A DNA stretch of 64,000 nt, taken from Psychrobacter nivimaris. Its GTDB lineage: Bacteria > Pseudomonadota > Gammaproteobacteria > Pseudomonadales > Moraxellaceae. Of this stretch, positions 28,411 to 36,803 are shown in pieces (position 1 is the first letter of the stretch; the number at the start of each line of letters is the position of its first letter). The DNA lies in NCBI RefSeq assembly GCF_009812035.1, contig NZ_VZIZ01000007.1, forward strand, positions 186,001 through 250,000, in the 5' to 3' direction. Made by a program: the position numbers and the translations under genes. The notes under the pieces were generated by a model, which worked only from the letters and a program-made list of their open reading frames with translations, was not told the origin of the DNA and made no database searches.

Positions 28411-28659
28411 GATGCCAAACCTCGCCTAACGGGTGATGTTTGTATCGCCTCATATGCCAATTTTTTGATTTGTAATGACGCGGTCATCGTACCCCAATAT
28501 GATGATATAAATGATGCACTCGCCATCGAGCAGCTTGAAAAAGTCTTTCCTCAGCATCAGGTAGTGGGAGTACGAACAAGAGAGATTGTTTTTGGTGGCG
28601 GTAATATTCACTGTATTACGCAACAGCAACCAGAACCATCCATCAAAGGCAGTAACTAA
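28411..28659 (+). pseudogene. Agmatine deiminase, C-terminal remnant
   Basis: The frame ending at TAA 28659 reads DAKPRLTGDVCIASYANFLI, then NDAVIVPQYDDINDALAIEQL and FGGGNIHCITQQQP. This is the C-terminal quarter of agmatine deiminase (AguA), including the catalytic Cys loop GGGNIHCITQQQP. The upstream three quarters are missing: the frame runs back into the 3' end of the intact glycosyltransferase gene without an ATG or ribosome site. Agmatine deiminase makes N-carbamoylputrescine on the way to putrescine. The following succinate-semialdehyde dehydrogenase fits a former polyamine-degradation neighbourhood. A shorter frame from TTG 28465 could be translated but would not be functional. Confidence 0.8.
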
Positions 28660-28730
28660 AAGTACCCGCATAAAAATATAGACCCAAATGGATTTTGAAC
28701 CCAATAATATTTTAAAATAAAGGACATAAT

Positions 28731-30104
28731 ATGAGCGATTATCAAGTTAATAACCCAGCCACTGGTGAAGTAGAAGCCACTTACCCTACCGCCACTGAAC
28801 AAGATATCCAACAAGTCATTGAACAAGCAGACACTGCTTATCAAGATTGGCGTAAAGTGCCATTAAATGAGCGCAGTGCACTACTGCATAAAATCGCTGA
28901 TATCTATCTTGAGCGTCAAGACGAGCTATCACGTATCGTTGCCAACGAGATGGGCAAACCTGTTGCCCAAGCGAAAGGTGAGATTGGTCTGGTTGCTGAT
29001 ATCTATCGCTACTATGCAGACAACGCTGAGCAGCTACTAGCGCCAAGCACTATTGATGTAGACTCAGGGTCAGCGTCGGTAGAAAAGCACCCTGTAGGCG
29101 CGCTACTAGGTATCATGCCGTGGAACTATCCACATTACCAAGTAGCCCGTTTTGTCGCGCCAAACTTTATGGCAGGTAATACAATTATCTTAAAACACGC
29201 ACCGCAGTGTCCAAATACAGCAGAAATTATCGTCGATATCTTTAAAGATGCAGGCGTACCTGAAGGCGTTTATAACAATATCTTTGCAACCAATGAGCAA
29301 TCAGCGACCATTATCAATGACACACGCGTACAAGGTGTCTCGCTAACAGGTTCTGAACGCGCTGGACAAGCGGTCGCAAAAGAAGCTGGCGGCGCACTCA
29401 AAAAGGTCGTTTTAGAATTGGGCGGTTCAGATGCCTTTATCGTTGCAGCAGATGCCGATATCGAGCAAGCGATACAAGGCGCTATCTCTGGTCGTTTTGG
29501 TAATACTGGACAAGCCTGTAATGCTGCCAAACGTTTGATCGTCATTGAATCCGTATATGATAAATTCGTTGAAGGCTTTACCAATGCGGTCAGTAACATG
29601 ACTTTGGCCGACCCGCTTAAAGAAGATACGTTCATTGGCCCAATGTCATCAAAAGCCGCTGCGGTCAACTTGCAAGCGCAGCTAGACAGTGCTATCCAAG
29701 CAGGTGCGACAGTATTGGTAGAAGGCGGCATGGATAAAGACAAGCCTGGCGCTTGGTTTAAACCTGCGGTACTGACAGATGTGACAGAATCCATGGACGT
29801 ATATCGTGAGGAGCTGTTTGGTCCTGTAGCAGTCGTCTATAAAGCAAATGATATCGACCATGCTATCAAGATTGCCAACGATGTGCCTTTCGGTCTGGGT
29901 GCGTCTATCCAGACGCAAGATGCGGCACTGGCTGCTGAAATCGCAGACAAACTAGAAGTGGGTATGGTCACTATCAATGCGCCTTCTGGTTCTGAAGCCA
30001 ATACACCATTTGGCGGTGTTAAACGTTCAGGCTTTGGCCGTGAGCTTGGCACTCTTGGCATCACCGAGTTCTTAAATTATAAGCTGATTCGTGATAAGTC
30101 TTAA
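28731..30104 (+). CDS. NAD(P)-dependent succinate-semialdehyde dehydrogenase (Sad/YneI-like)
   Basis: A 457-residue aldehyde dehydrogenase, shorter than GabD and most like Sad/YneI, which oxidises succinate semialdehyde in putrescine/GABA catabolism. Catalytic Glu is in LELGGSDAFIV and the nucleophile Cys in GNTGQACNAAKRLIV; the cofactor-site segment is IMPWNYPHYQVARF. AAAGGA lies 7 bp before ATG. A second, longer dehydrogenase of the GabD type is encoded at 34286-35749, so the two probably serve different routes. It follows the agmatine deiminase remnant directly and is closed by a strong terminator. Confidence 0.88.
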   Translation: MSDYQVNNPATGEVEATYPTATEQDIQQVIEQADTAYQDWRKVPLNERSALLHKIADIYLERQDELSRIVANEMGKPVAQAKGEIGLVADIYRYYADNAEQLLAPSTIDVDSGSASVEKHPVGALLGIMPWNYPHYQVARFVAPNFMAGNTIILKHAPQCPNTAEIIVDIFKDAGVPEGVYNNIFATNEQSATIINDTRVQGVSLTGSERAGQAVAKEAGGALKKVVLELGGSDAFIVAADADIEQAIQGAISGRFGNTGQACNAAKRLIVIESVYDKFVEGFTNAVSNMTLADPLKEDTFIGPMSSKAAAVNLQAQLDSAIQAGATVLVEGGMDKDKPGAWFKPAVLTDVTESMDVYREELFGPVAVVYKANDIDHAIKIANDVPFGLGASIQTQDAALAAEIADKLEVGMVTINAPSGSEANTPFGGVKRSGFGRELGTLGITEFLNYKLIRDKS

Positions 30105-30126
30105 TAGATTAAAACCTTAGTGAAAT

Positions 30127-30200
30127 AAAAAAAGCCTAACGTTTGACGTTAGGCTTTTTTATTAACGATAAGTAAGTCTACTTTTTATATGGATTTTCTT
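30127..30200. repeat. Direct repeat copy 1: terminator plus permease 3'-end fragment
   Basis: The terminator AAAGCCTAACG-TTTGA-CGTTAGGCTTT is followed by a 31-bp stretch (30170-30200) that is identical to the last codons and stop of the permease gene at 31063. The equivalent block at 31006-31085 has the same order and spacing, differing only in a few bases between the two parts. In copy 1 the coding similarity stops after seven codons. The hairpin here terminates the upstream dehydrogenase gene. Confidence 0.9.
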
Positions 30201-30567
30201 ATTTTTAGTTGACGATATCGAACATCAAAGACTTGGTTAATCTCATTGATCATACTCATTTCACGAAATCTAAAGCTTAGACGTAGTTATTTTTCTACGC
30301 ATGTTCAAGAGTATTACGATTGCAAGTATTTCAGAACGCCAAAAAAGGCCTCATATCAAATATTAGGTTTTTTCGTTAGGATATTTTTATTCATTATTTT
30401 TACGTTAAATTGTCTCTACATAGTTAGATGATGCGATGTCGAGTACACTGCCAAAAACTAGAAAAATGTCGTTCTGTTTATTAAATATAATATCGGGCAG
30501 TAGCAGCACCTCAATCTATCACCTGACACTCGAAACTCATAGCTTTCTCAATGAGACGCTAATACTA

Positions 30568-30792
30568 TTATTTTTCTAAAGCAAAAAAGGCGTCATTGAC
30601 TAAGTGGTCCTCTTGATTAAAACGAACATATATCCCTTCACTGTCCTTTGTTGCATACCAATACTCATCATTTGCACTAATATTTATTTGGAAAAACTTA
30701 TTGCTTATAATATTACCGACAGTGTAGACCGAGCCTTCTACAAAAAAATCGTTGCCACAAATACATTTTAGTTTATCTCCACTTCTGATCAT
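30568..30792 (-). CDS. Small hypothetical protein
   Basis: A 74-residue soluble protein I do not recognise. It starts MIRSGDKLKCICGNDFFVEG and continues with alternating aromatic/charged residues (YWYATKDSEGIYVRF) suggestive of a small beta-barrel, SH3-like fold. Such short proteins are frequent in prophages and accessory islands. The ATG at 30792 is chosen over an alternative start 12 codons upstream because GAAGG lies before it. It is the only plausible gene in an AT-rich 0.8-kb segment bounded by direct repeats (30127-30200 and 31006-31085). Confidence 0.5.
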   Translation of the reverse strand: MIRSGDKLKCICGNDFFVEGSVYTVGNIISNKFFQINISANDEYWYATKDSEGIYVRFNQEDHLVNDAFFALEK

Positions 30793-31005
30793 ATAGCTAA
30801 CCTTCACGACAACGATAATAGTAAACAAGAGTGAGCTATTTTACTTTTTTATCGTTAAATGTCAATATGCGAATATTATGCTAGTTGATTATTTAACAAA
30901 AATAATTAAGACTCTCATCTAATCAAGAAAGGATAGAAAACGACTTTAAGTAAATTATTACTGTCCTAAATGTGTAAACTCATTTTTGAACAGAACAAAA
31001 ACAAC

Positions 31006-31085
31006 AAAAAAAGCCTAACGTTTGACGTTAGGCTTTTTTATGCAAAGGTAATTAAAGTAAGTCTACTTTTTATATGGATTTTCTT
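31006..31085. repeat. Direct repeat copy 2: terminator and 3' end of permease
   Basis: The same hairpin (AAAGCCTAACG / CGTTAGGCTTT) serves as terminator for the permease gene. The next part overlaps the last codons of that gene, so this is the parental copy of the repeat and 30127-30200 the derived one. Confidence 0.9.
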
Positions 31086-32505
31086 TTAACCATTGTTGAT
31101 TAACAATTTTGAGCTCATGCAGCTCATGATCCATAATCTCTTTACTCTTACCAGGATTCTTCATCGATGCATAGCCATACATTGCGCCGCCAAGAACCGT
31201 CCAACCAAGGAATATCCACCACTCGATAGGAACAAGAGCTGATGGCATACCCGGTAGATAAAGCGCCAACATACCGAGACTTAAGATAATAGTGATGATG
31301 CCAACCAACTTACCTGCTGGTACTCTAAACGGACGTACCATATCAGGCTCACGGTAGCGCAGCACTAGGAAAGACAGGGCCACACAAGTATAAGCAATAA
31401 CGATACCGAACCCACCAGCATCTACAATCCATACTAGCATTTTGCGACCAAATAATGGCGCAAGTGTCGCTAGACCACCGATCAATAAAATCGCATTGAC
31501 GGGCGTATTGTATTTCGGATGCAGTTTGCATAAAAACTGCGGCAACATGTGCGTTTTGCCCATAGCATATAGCAGACGACTACCACCAATAAGAAACGCG
31601 TTCCAGCTCGATAAAATACCTAGCACGCCGCCAATAACTAGCAAGGTGCCTGCCCACTTACCATTCCAAGCATTGGTCATCGCATCAGCCGTTGCCAATG
31701 TTGAGTCTTGCGCTTGTAATAGTGGTAATGTTTTACCCACACTCCAAGCGACAGCCACGTACCAAAGCACCGCGATAATAATAGAGACAATCAAAAATTT
31801 TCCGATATTTGGACGGGTAAGATTGATTTCTTCTGCAGCTTGCGGAATAACATCGAAGCCAACGAATAAGAACGGTACCATTACCATCACAGTCATGATG
31901 CCACCCATACCACCGATGAAGTTAGGCGCTTGTACTGTATTAGAGGTTTCAGGACTAAACATCAATGCCCCAACGAACAGTAATATACCTACACAGAAAA
32001 TACCCACGACTGCCAGCTTTTGAAACCAAGCACTGACCTCCATACCGCGTATATTTAGCCATGTGACAATGATTGAACCAAGCATCCCAACAGCGACCCA
32101 TGTGGCATATACGTCCCAGCCAGCGATATTCCAAAGATACCCTTGGCTGTAATTAGGAATGACATATTCAACAACGGTCGGTAATGCCACCGCTTCAAAA
32201 GCAACGACGGAAAAATAACCAAACAAAATACTCCATGAGCAAATAAAGGATACATTGACCCCTAGTGCTCGGTGGGTATAAGTATGCTCACCGCCAGTAA
32301 TTGGCATAGAGGCCGCAAGTTCAGCATACGTCACACCAATCAACACAACTACCAGACCGCCTATCAAAAAGGCGCTAATTGCGCCCCATATACCTGCTGA
32401 GATGATCCAACTACCTGCCAATACAACCCAGCCCCAACCGACCATTGCACCGAATGCCAGTGCAATGATATCGAACACCCCTAGCGACTTTTTTAATTCA
32501 GACAT
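31063..32505 (-). CDS. APC superfamily amino acid permease
   Basis: A 480-residue inner-membrane amino acid transporter with about 12 hydrophobic segments. The N-terminal helix 1 region is GVFDIIALAFGAMVGWGWVVLAG and the family segment YAELAASMPITGGEHTYTHRALG follows; the C-terminus is cytoplasmic and charged (HELHELKIVNQQWLKENPYKK). It lies downstream of gabT and gabD on the same strand, separated from gabT by a terminator-like hairpin. It is most likely the importer for the amino acid used by that pathway (GABA, 5-aminovalerate or lysine). AAGGAG precedes ATG 32505. Substrate is inferred from position only. Confidence 0.85.
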   Translation of the reverse strand: MSELKKSLGVFDIIALAFGAMVGWGWVVLAGSWIISAGIWGAISAFLIGGLVVVLIGVTYAELAASMPITGGEHTYTHRALGVNVSFICSWSILFGYFSVVAFEAVALPTVVEYVIPNYSQGYLWNIAGWDVYATWVAVGMLGSIIVTWLNIRGMEVSAWFQKLAVVGIFCVGILLFVGALMFSPETSNTVQAPNFIGGMGGIMTVMVMVPFLFVGFDVIPQAAEEINLTRPNIGKFLIVSIIIAVLWYVAVAWSVGKTLPLLQAQDSTLATADAMTNAWNGKWAGTLLVIGGVLGILSSWNAFLIGGSRLLYAMGKTHMLPQFLCKLHPKYNTPVNAILLIGGLATLAPLFGRKMLVWIVDAGGFGIVIAYTCVALSFLVLRYREPDMVRPFRVPAGKLVGIITIILSLGMLALYLPGMPSALVPIEWWIFLGWTVLGGAMYGYASMKNPGKSKEIMDHELHELKIVNQQWLKENPYKK

Positions 32506-32660
32506 AACCTACTCCTTGTCTGTGTTTCATCCGTGTGAACCTTTTACGGTTACACCATGTTTATGTCGTGCGACAGCACTCATCCTATTTACTATTTGCG
32601 TTGTTTCACATCAGACCGCCTATGTGCCATTTGGGTATTCAGGCACAAATATTCAGGCAC

Positions 32661-32694
32661 AAAAAAAACGGCGTCTTGACTTGCAAGGCGCCGT
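32661..32694 (-). terminator. Rho-independent terminator after gabT
   Basis: On the minus strand GACGGCGCCTTGCAAG pairs with CTTG.CGCCGT (two opposed single-base mismatches) and is followed by T8. It lies 130 bp after the gabT stop and upstream of the permease, which therefore probably has partial read-through or its own promoter. Confidence 0.8.
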
Positions 32695-32754
32695 CTAACA
32701 ACATACTCAAATGGAGTGTCATAAGGGCAACCTTGCCGTTATTTTAAATATAAC

Positions 32755-32785
32755 CTTCTAACCAACTTTGCAGTTTGGTTAGAAG
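32755..32785. other. Strong hairpin after gabT without T run
   Basis: CTTCTAACCAA - 9-nt loop - TTGGTTAGAAG, an 11-bp perfect stem 37 bp beyond the gabT stop. It could stabilise the mRNA 3' end. Confidence 0.6.
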
Positions 32786-32821
32786 TGATCCATCGCTTAA
32801 ATAAATGACACTCAGTACTTA

Positions 32822-34084
32822 TTACGCAGTTAATATGCCGCCAATGATATCAAGGCCCTCTTGTAATACGTCATCTTCAACCGTCAATGGCACCATCACA
32901 CGAATGGCATTGCCATACATACCACAAGACGCTAGTAGCAAGCCTTGCTCAAATGATTTGGCTTTTAGATTGTTTGCTGCTGCTGCATCAGGTTTGCCTT
33001 CGCTATCGATCAATTCAAACGCTAGCATAGCGCCTTTATAACGAATATGACCGATGCTGCTTAGGTCTAAGCCTTTCAAGAATGCAGCAATGGTATCGCC
33101 AATCACCACACTACGCTCAAGCAAGTTTTCTTCTTCAATGACTTCCATAACAGCGAGTGCTGCCACACAGGCTAGTGGATTACCAGAGTAAGTACCGCCT
33201 AGGCCACCGACTTGCGGCGCATCCATAATGTCAGCACGGCCGATGACCGCAGAGATAGGATAGCCGCCTGCTAAGCTCTTGGCAGTCGTCATAAGGTCAG
33301 GCTCAACACCTAACTGCTCACCCGCAAATAGCGTACCGGTTCTGGCGAAACCACACTGTACTTCATCAAAAATAAGCACGATGCCATGCTCATCACAGAT
33401 GTCGCGTAGCGCTTTGGCAAATGATGGCGTTACTTGATGGAAACCACCCTCGCCTTGGACTGGCTCGATGATCATTGCCGCCACTTCACTAGGATCGATG
33501 TCTGCTTGGAAGATCATGTCAAGGCTATGCAGCGCTTGTGCTTCTGTCACGTTCAACTCTTCTGCAGGGAACAACGCATGGAACACAGGTCCTGGCATCG
33601 GGCCAAAGTTCTTTTTGTATGGCAATACTTTACCAGTCAAGCTCATACACATCATGGTACGACCATGCCAGCCGCCAACGAAAGAAATCACGCCTGGACG
33701 ACGGGTTTTAGCACGAGCAATCTTGATGCAGTTTTCGACCGCTTCTGCGCCAGTGGTCAAAAAGAACGCTTTTGTCGGACCAGTAATAGGCGCTCTTTCA
33801 CACAACTTTTCAGCCAAATCCACATAGCACTCATAGTTGATCATTTGTGCCGCAGTGTGCGTAAATTTGTCTAGCTGCTCATGCACACGCTGAGTGATTT
33901 TTGGATGGCTGTGACCCGTGTTCAATACTGAGATACCACCGACAAAGTCGATATAGCGCTTGCCTTCGATGTCCCAGATTTCTGAGTTCTTTGCTTTTTC
34001 TGCAAAGATAGGAAAGGCAACCCCAAGTCCTGTTGGTAAAACAGCTTTGCGGCGCTCAAGTAATGATTGATTGGTAGTCGTCAT
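32822..34084 (-). CDS. gabT: 4-aminobutyrate / 5-aminovalerate aminotransferase
   Basis: A 420-residue class III PLP transaminase. It moves the amino group of GABA (or of 5-aminovalerate, as DavT) to 2-oxoglutarate, giving succinate or glutarate semialdehyde. FLTTGAEAVENCIKIARAKT binds PLP phosphate, LIFDEVQCGFARTG holds the PLP-pairing Asp, and TTAKSLAGGYPISAV carries the Schiff-base Lys. A longer frame exists upstream, but ATG 34084 has AAAGGA 7 bp before it and gives the family N-terminus. It lies 201 bp downstream of gabD on the same strand. The nearby glutaryl-CoA genes favour 5-aminovalerate use, but GABA cannot be excluded. Confidence 0.93.
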   Translation of the reverse strand: MTTTNQSLLERRKAVLPTGLGVAFPIFAEKAKNSEIWDIEGKRYIDFVGGISVLNTGHSHPKITQRVHEQLDKFTHTAAQMINYECYVDLAEKLCERAPITGPTKAFFLTTGAEAVENCIKIARAKTRRPGVISFVGGWHGRTMMCMSLTGKVLPYKKNFGPMPGPVFHALFPAEELNVTEAQALHSLDMIFQADIDPSEVAAMIIEPVQGEGGFHQVTPSFAKALRDICDEHGIVLIFDEVQCGFARTGTLFAGEQLGVEPDLMTTAKSLAGGYPISAVIGRADIMDAPQVGGLGGTYSGNPLACVAALAVMEVIEEENLLERSVVIGDTIAAFLKGLDLSSIGHIRYKGAMLAFELIDSEGKPDAAAANNLKAKSFEQGLLLASCGMYGNAIRVMVPLTVEDDVLQEGLDIIGGILTA

Positions 34085-34285
34085 GGGAATGTCCTTTTCT
34101 GTGTTCGTAACATAAGTGCCATCTAGAGATTGGCGGTTTATTTGATGTTTATCTTTGTACTCACTAGATATCAAATGGTGCTTGTTTGACCCAAAACACC
34201 ATAGATATCTAAAAATTTGCGCTAGTTGATACTTTATTAATTGTTACTTTGCTAACCATTAATCCAACTCATTAGGTTATGGCTA

Positions 34286-35749
34286 TTAGGTGATATCAGA
34301 ACACCAGTATTTGGTCGTGATATAGTCTTCGATACCGTATTTTGAACCTTCACGGCCAAAGCCAGACTGCTTCACACCGCCAAATGGGGCAACTTCTGTA
34401 GAAATTAGACCAGTATTATGACCGATAATGCCGTACTCCAACCCTTCTGTAACACGCCATGAGCGTGCATAGTCGCTACTATAGAAGTAAGCGGCCAAGC
34501 CATAGATAGTATCGTTAGCAGCACGGATAACTTCTGCTTCGTCTTTGAAGGTAAAGATAGTCGCAATCGGTCCAAAGATTTCTTCAGAAGCGATATCCAT
34601 ATCACTACTAATATCAGTGATAACGGTTGGGTTATAAGTCAGTTCTGAAGCATCATTGACACTACCACCAGTGACCAGCTTTGCGCCCTTGTCTAGCGCA
34701 TCTTTTAGCAAGGCTTGGACTTTATCTAAGGCTTTTTTGTTGACTAGAGGGCCAATATCTACGCCTTCTTCTAAGCCGTTACCTACTTTTAATTCAGCAA
34801 CTTTTTTGACAAAGATATCTAAAAATTCGTCTTTAATGCTGTCTTGAACGTATACGCGGTTGGCGCAAACACAGGTCTGACCAGCATTGCGATATTTAGA
34901 AGCGATTAAACCAGCAGCGGCTTTCTCTAGATCGGCGTCATCAAAGACGATAAATGGCGCATTGCCACCCAACTCTAACGATAGCTTCTTAATAGTTGGC
35001 GCGCATTGTGCCATCAACGTACGGCCTACTTCTGTAGAGCCTGTGAATGACAATTTATGAATGCGAGCATCACCCGTTAGGATGTCGCCGATGACAGAAG
35101 ACTTACCAGTGACGACCTGAATGACGCCAGCTGGAATACCCGCTTGCTCTGCCAATATACCCAGTGCCAATGCAGAGTAAGGTGTCTCGGTGGCTGGTTT
35201 GACGATAATCGTACAGCCCGCTGCTAGTGCAGGAGCAACTTTACGCGTGATCATCGCAGCTGGGAAGTTCCAAGGCGTGATAGCGGCACAAACACCGACT
35301 GGCTGCTTGAGAACGACATGACGTAGATGTGTGCTATTAGCAGGAATCACATCACCATAGACGCGTTTGCCTTCTTCAGCAAACCAACGGATAAAGCTGT
35401 TGGCATAACCCACTTCACCACGTGATTCAGTCAGCGGCTTGCCTTGTTCAGCGGTCATGATAATGGCCAAATCTTCTTTATTGGCATCGATCAGATCAGC
35501 CCACTTTTGCAATAACTCTGCACGCTCTTTGGCTGTTTTTGCTGCCCAGTCTGCTTGGACATCATGAGCATAAGCAACGGCTTCGTTGACATCTTCTGTG
35601 GTCAGACTTGGTACAGTACCAATGAGCTCGCCATTAAAAGGATTGTTTACATCAAGTACAGCTTCATCACTAGCAGCATGCCAGCCGTCTTTGATGAAGC
35701 AAGATTGTTTGAGTAAATCTGGATTTGATAACTGCAGCGCGTGTGACAT
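34286..35749 (-). CDS. gabD: Succinate / glutarate-semialdehyde dehydrogenase
   Basis: A 487-residue aldehyde dehydrogenase of the GabD/DavD type, oxidising the semialdehyde made by GabT. Key features are ITPWNFPAAMITRKVAPALAAGC, the catalytic Glu in SLELGGNAPFIVFDDAD, and the nucleophile Cys in RNAGQTCVCANRVYVQ, with the second Cys of the known GabD redox pair adjacent. ATG 35749 has the strong site AAGGAG, unlike the track-extended start six codons upstream. First gene of the presumed gabD-gabT(-permease) unit, transcribed divergently from an IclR regulator across a 230-bp region with two palindromes. Confidence 0.93.
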   Translation of the reverse strand: MSHALQLSNPDLLKQSCFIKDGWHAASDEAVLDVNNPFNGELIGTVPSLTTEDVNEAVAYAHDVQADWAAKTAKERAELLQKWADLIDANKEDLAIIMTAEQGKPLTESRGEVGYANSFIRWFAEEGKRVYGDVIPANSTHLRHVVLKQPVGVCAAITPWNFPAAMITRKVAPALAAGCTIIVKPATETPYSALALGILAEQAGIPAGVIQVVTGKSSVIGDILTGDARIHKLSFTGSTEVGRTLMAQCAPTIKKLSLELGGNAPFIVFDDADLEKAAAGLIASKYRNAGQTCVCANRVYVQDSIKDEFLDIFVKKVAELKVGNGLEEGVDIGPLVNKKALDKVQALLKDALDKGAKLVTGGSVNDASELTYNPTVITDISSDMDIASEEIFGPIATIFTFKDEAEVIRAANDTIYGLAAYFYSSDYARSWRVTEGLEYGIIGHNTGLISTEVAPFGGVKQSGFGREGSKYGIEDYITTKYWCSDIT

Positions 35750-35832
35750 GTTGACGCTCCTTGTCATATAGGGTGTATTTATAAGAATGGATAAAATAGT
35801 AAGTCGTAAATAATTATTGATAATTTATTTTT

Positions 35833-35865
35833 TGTTCAATATACTGAACACGTATTCTATATACG
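35833..35865. promoter_or_regulatory. Two adjacent palindromes between gabD and iclR-type gene
   Basis: TGTTCA-ATATAC-TGAACA (35833-35850) is a perfect 6-6-6 dyad. It is immediately followed by CGTAT-TCTAT-ATACG (35851-35865), a perfect 5-5-5 dyad. Their place between divergent genes makes them good operator candidates for the IclR regulator. Confidence 0.5.
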
Positions 35866-35979
35866 AGACGTTATTATAAGAACGATATGACGCGATTTGC
35901 AACCCTTAATCTCATTATTTTAAAAATTATCTTGTACTTCTATCTTTTATTTCATTTTATTTACTTTTATAGGTTACTT

Positions 35980-36750
35980 ATGAGCTCGACTGCCGTGCCT
36001 GCGCTAGACAAAACCTTTCAGATTTTAGACTTAATTACTGATAGCTCACAGCCTCTGACAGCGGCTCATATCGCAAAAGAGCTTGGGCTACCGCGTAGCT
36101 CCACTCACAACATTTTGCAAAGTCTATTGACCAAGCATGTCATTTATAAAGACCCTGAAAGCCGTTTTTATTTGGGTTCATATTTGATGTATTGGGCAGG
36201 AAAATACGAGCAGCAGCAAGGCGTCACCCAGTTGTTTAAAGATTTGATTGTGCAGTATCCGGTGCTCCTTCAGCACACGGTTACCTTATCCAAACTGGAT
36301 TTGGGAGAGGTGGTGTTTTTGGCATGCCACGAGTCTCCTGCTCCGCTTGGCTTTACTTTTCGTGCAGGTGTTCGTGTACCTGCGGTATTTTCTGCAACTG
36401 GCAAGGCTATGCTATCTACGTTATCTATGGACAGTATCAAATCATTGTATAAAGATGCCTTTCCAACGCCTATGACCCAGCATGGGGTCAAGAATTTTAC
36501 GGATTTATCCGCTGAGCTTGCAGCGACTCAGAAAAGTAGATTGTCACTCGATGATGGACAGTTGCGCGATGGGATGTACTGCTTGGGCACTTATATCCGT
36601 AACGCATCAGGCAATGCGGTCGCTGGTATGGCAGTGAGTTTTTTGCAAGGGGAGTATGAGTCTAAGCGGGCTGAGGTCAGTGCGGTATTGATTGAATTGG
36701 CGGAGCAAATTGAGCAGCATTTAGGCTTCAATCCTAACGCTGAAAGGTAG
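35980..36750 (+). CDS. IclR family transcriptional regulator (gab/dav cluster)
   Basis: A 256-residue IclR-type regulator. The N-terminal winged helix-turn-helix (ALDKTFQILDLITDSSQPLTAAHIAKELGLPRSSTHNILQSL, residues about 8-50) binds DNA, and the C-terminal effector domain (FRAGVRVPAVFSATGKAML and RDGMYCLGTYIRNASGNAVAGMAVSF) binds a small molecule. An in-frame extension upstream would add a hydrophobic 31-residue stretch unlike the family, so ATG 35980 is preferred (AGG upstream). It is divergent from gabD and is presumably its local regulator. A 15-bp stem-loop overlaps its stop codon. Confidence 0.85.
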   Translation: MSSTAVPALDKTFQILDLITDSSQPLTAAHIAKELGLPRSSTHNILQSLLTKHVIYKDPESRFYLGSYLMYWAGKYEQQQGVTQLFKDLIVQYPVLLQHTVTLSKLDLGEVVFLACHESPAPLGFTFRAGVRVPAVFSATGKAMLSTLSMDSIKSLYKDAFPTPMTQHGVKNFTDLSAELAATQKSRLSLDDGQLRDGMYCLGTYIRNASGNAVAGMAVSFLQGEYESKRAEVSAVLIELAEQIEQHLGFNPNAER

Positions 36751-36763
36751 CGTTAGGATTGAA
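36727..36763. other. 15-bp perfect stem-loop overlapping the iclR stop codon
   Basis: TTCAATCCTAACGCT - 7-nt loop - AGCGTTAGGATTGAA, without a T run. The TAG stop lies in the loop/3' arm. It may act in mRNA decay or block convergent read-through. Confidence 0.7.
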
Positions 36764-36803
36764 TATCAGTGCAGGTCTAAAAAATATAAACCAAAAAACT
36801 CTG

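Noticed and set aside
30246..30431. 61-codon frame with a hydrophobic end in the repeat-bounded segment
   Set aside because: TTG start without a ribosome site, AT-rich DNA gives such frames by chance, and no family resemblance. Could be a gene relic, but not supportable.
33434..33874. 146-codon frame on the + strand
   Set aside because: Antisense to gabT; low-complexity shadow.
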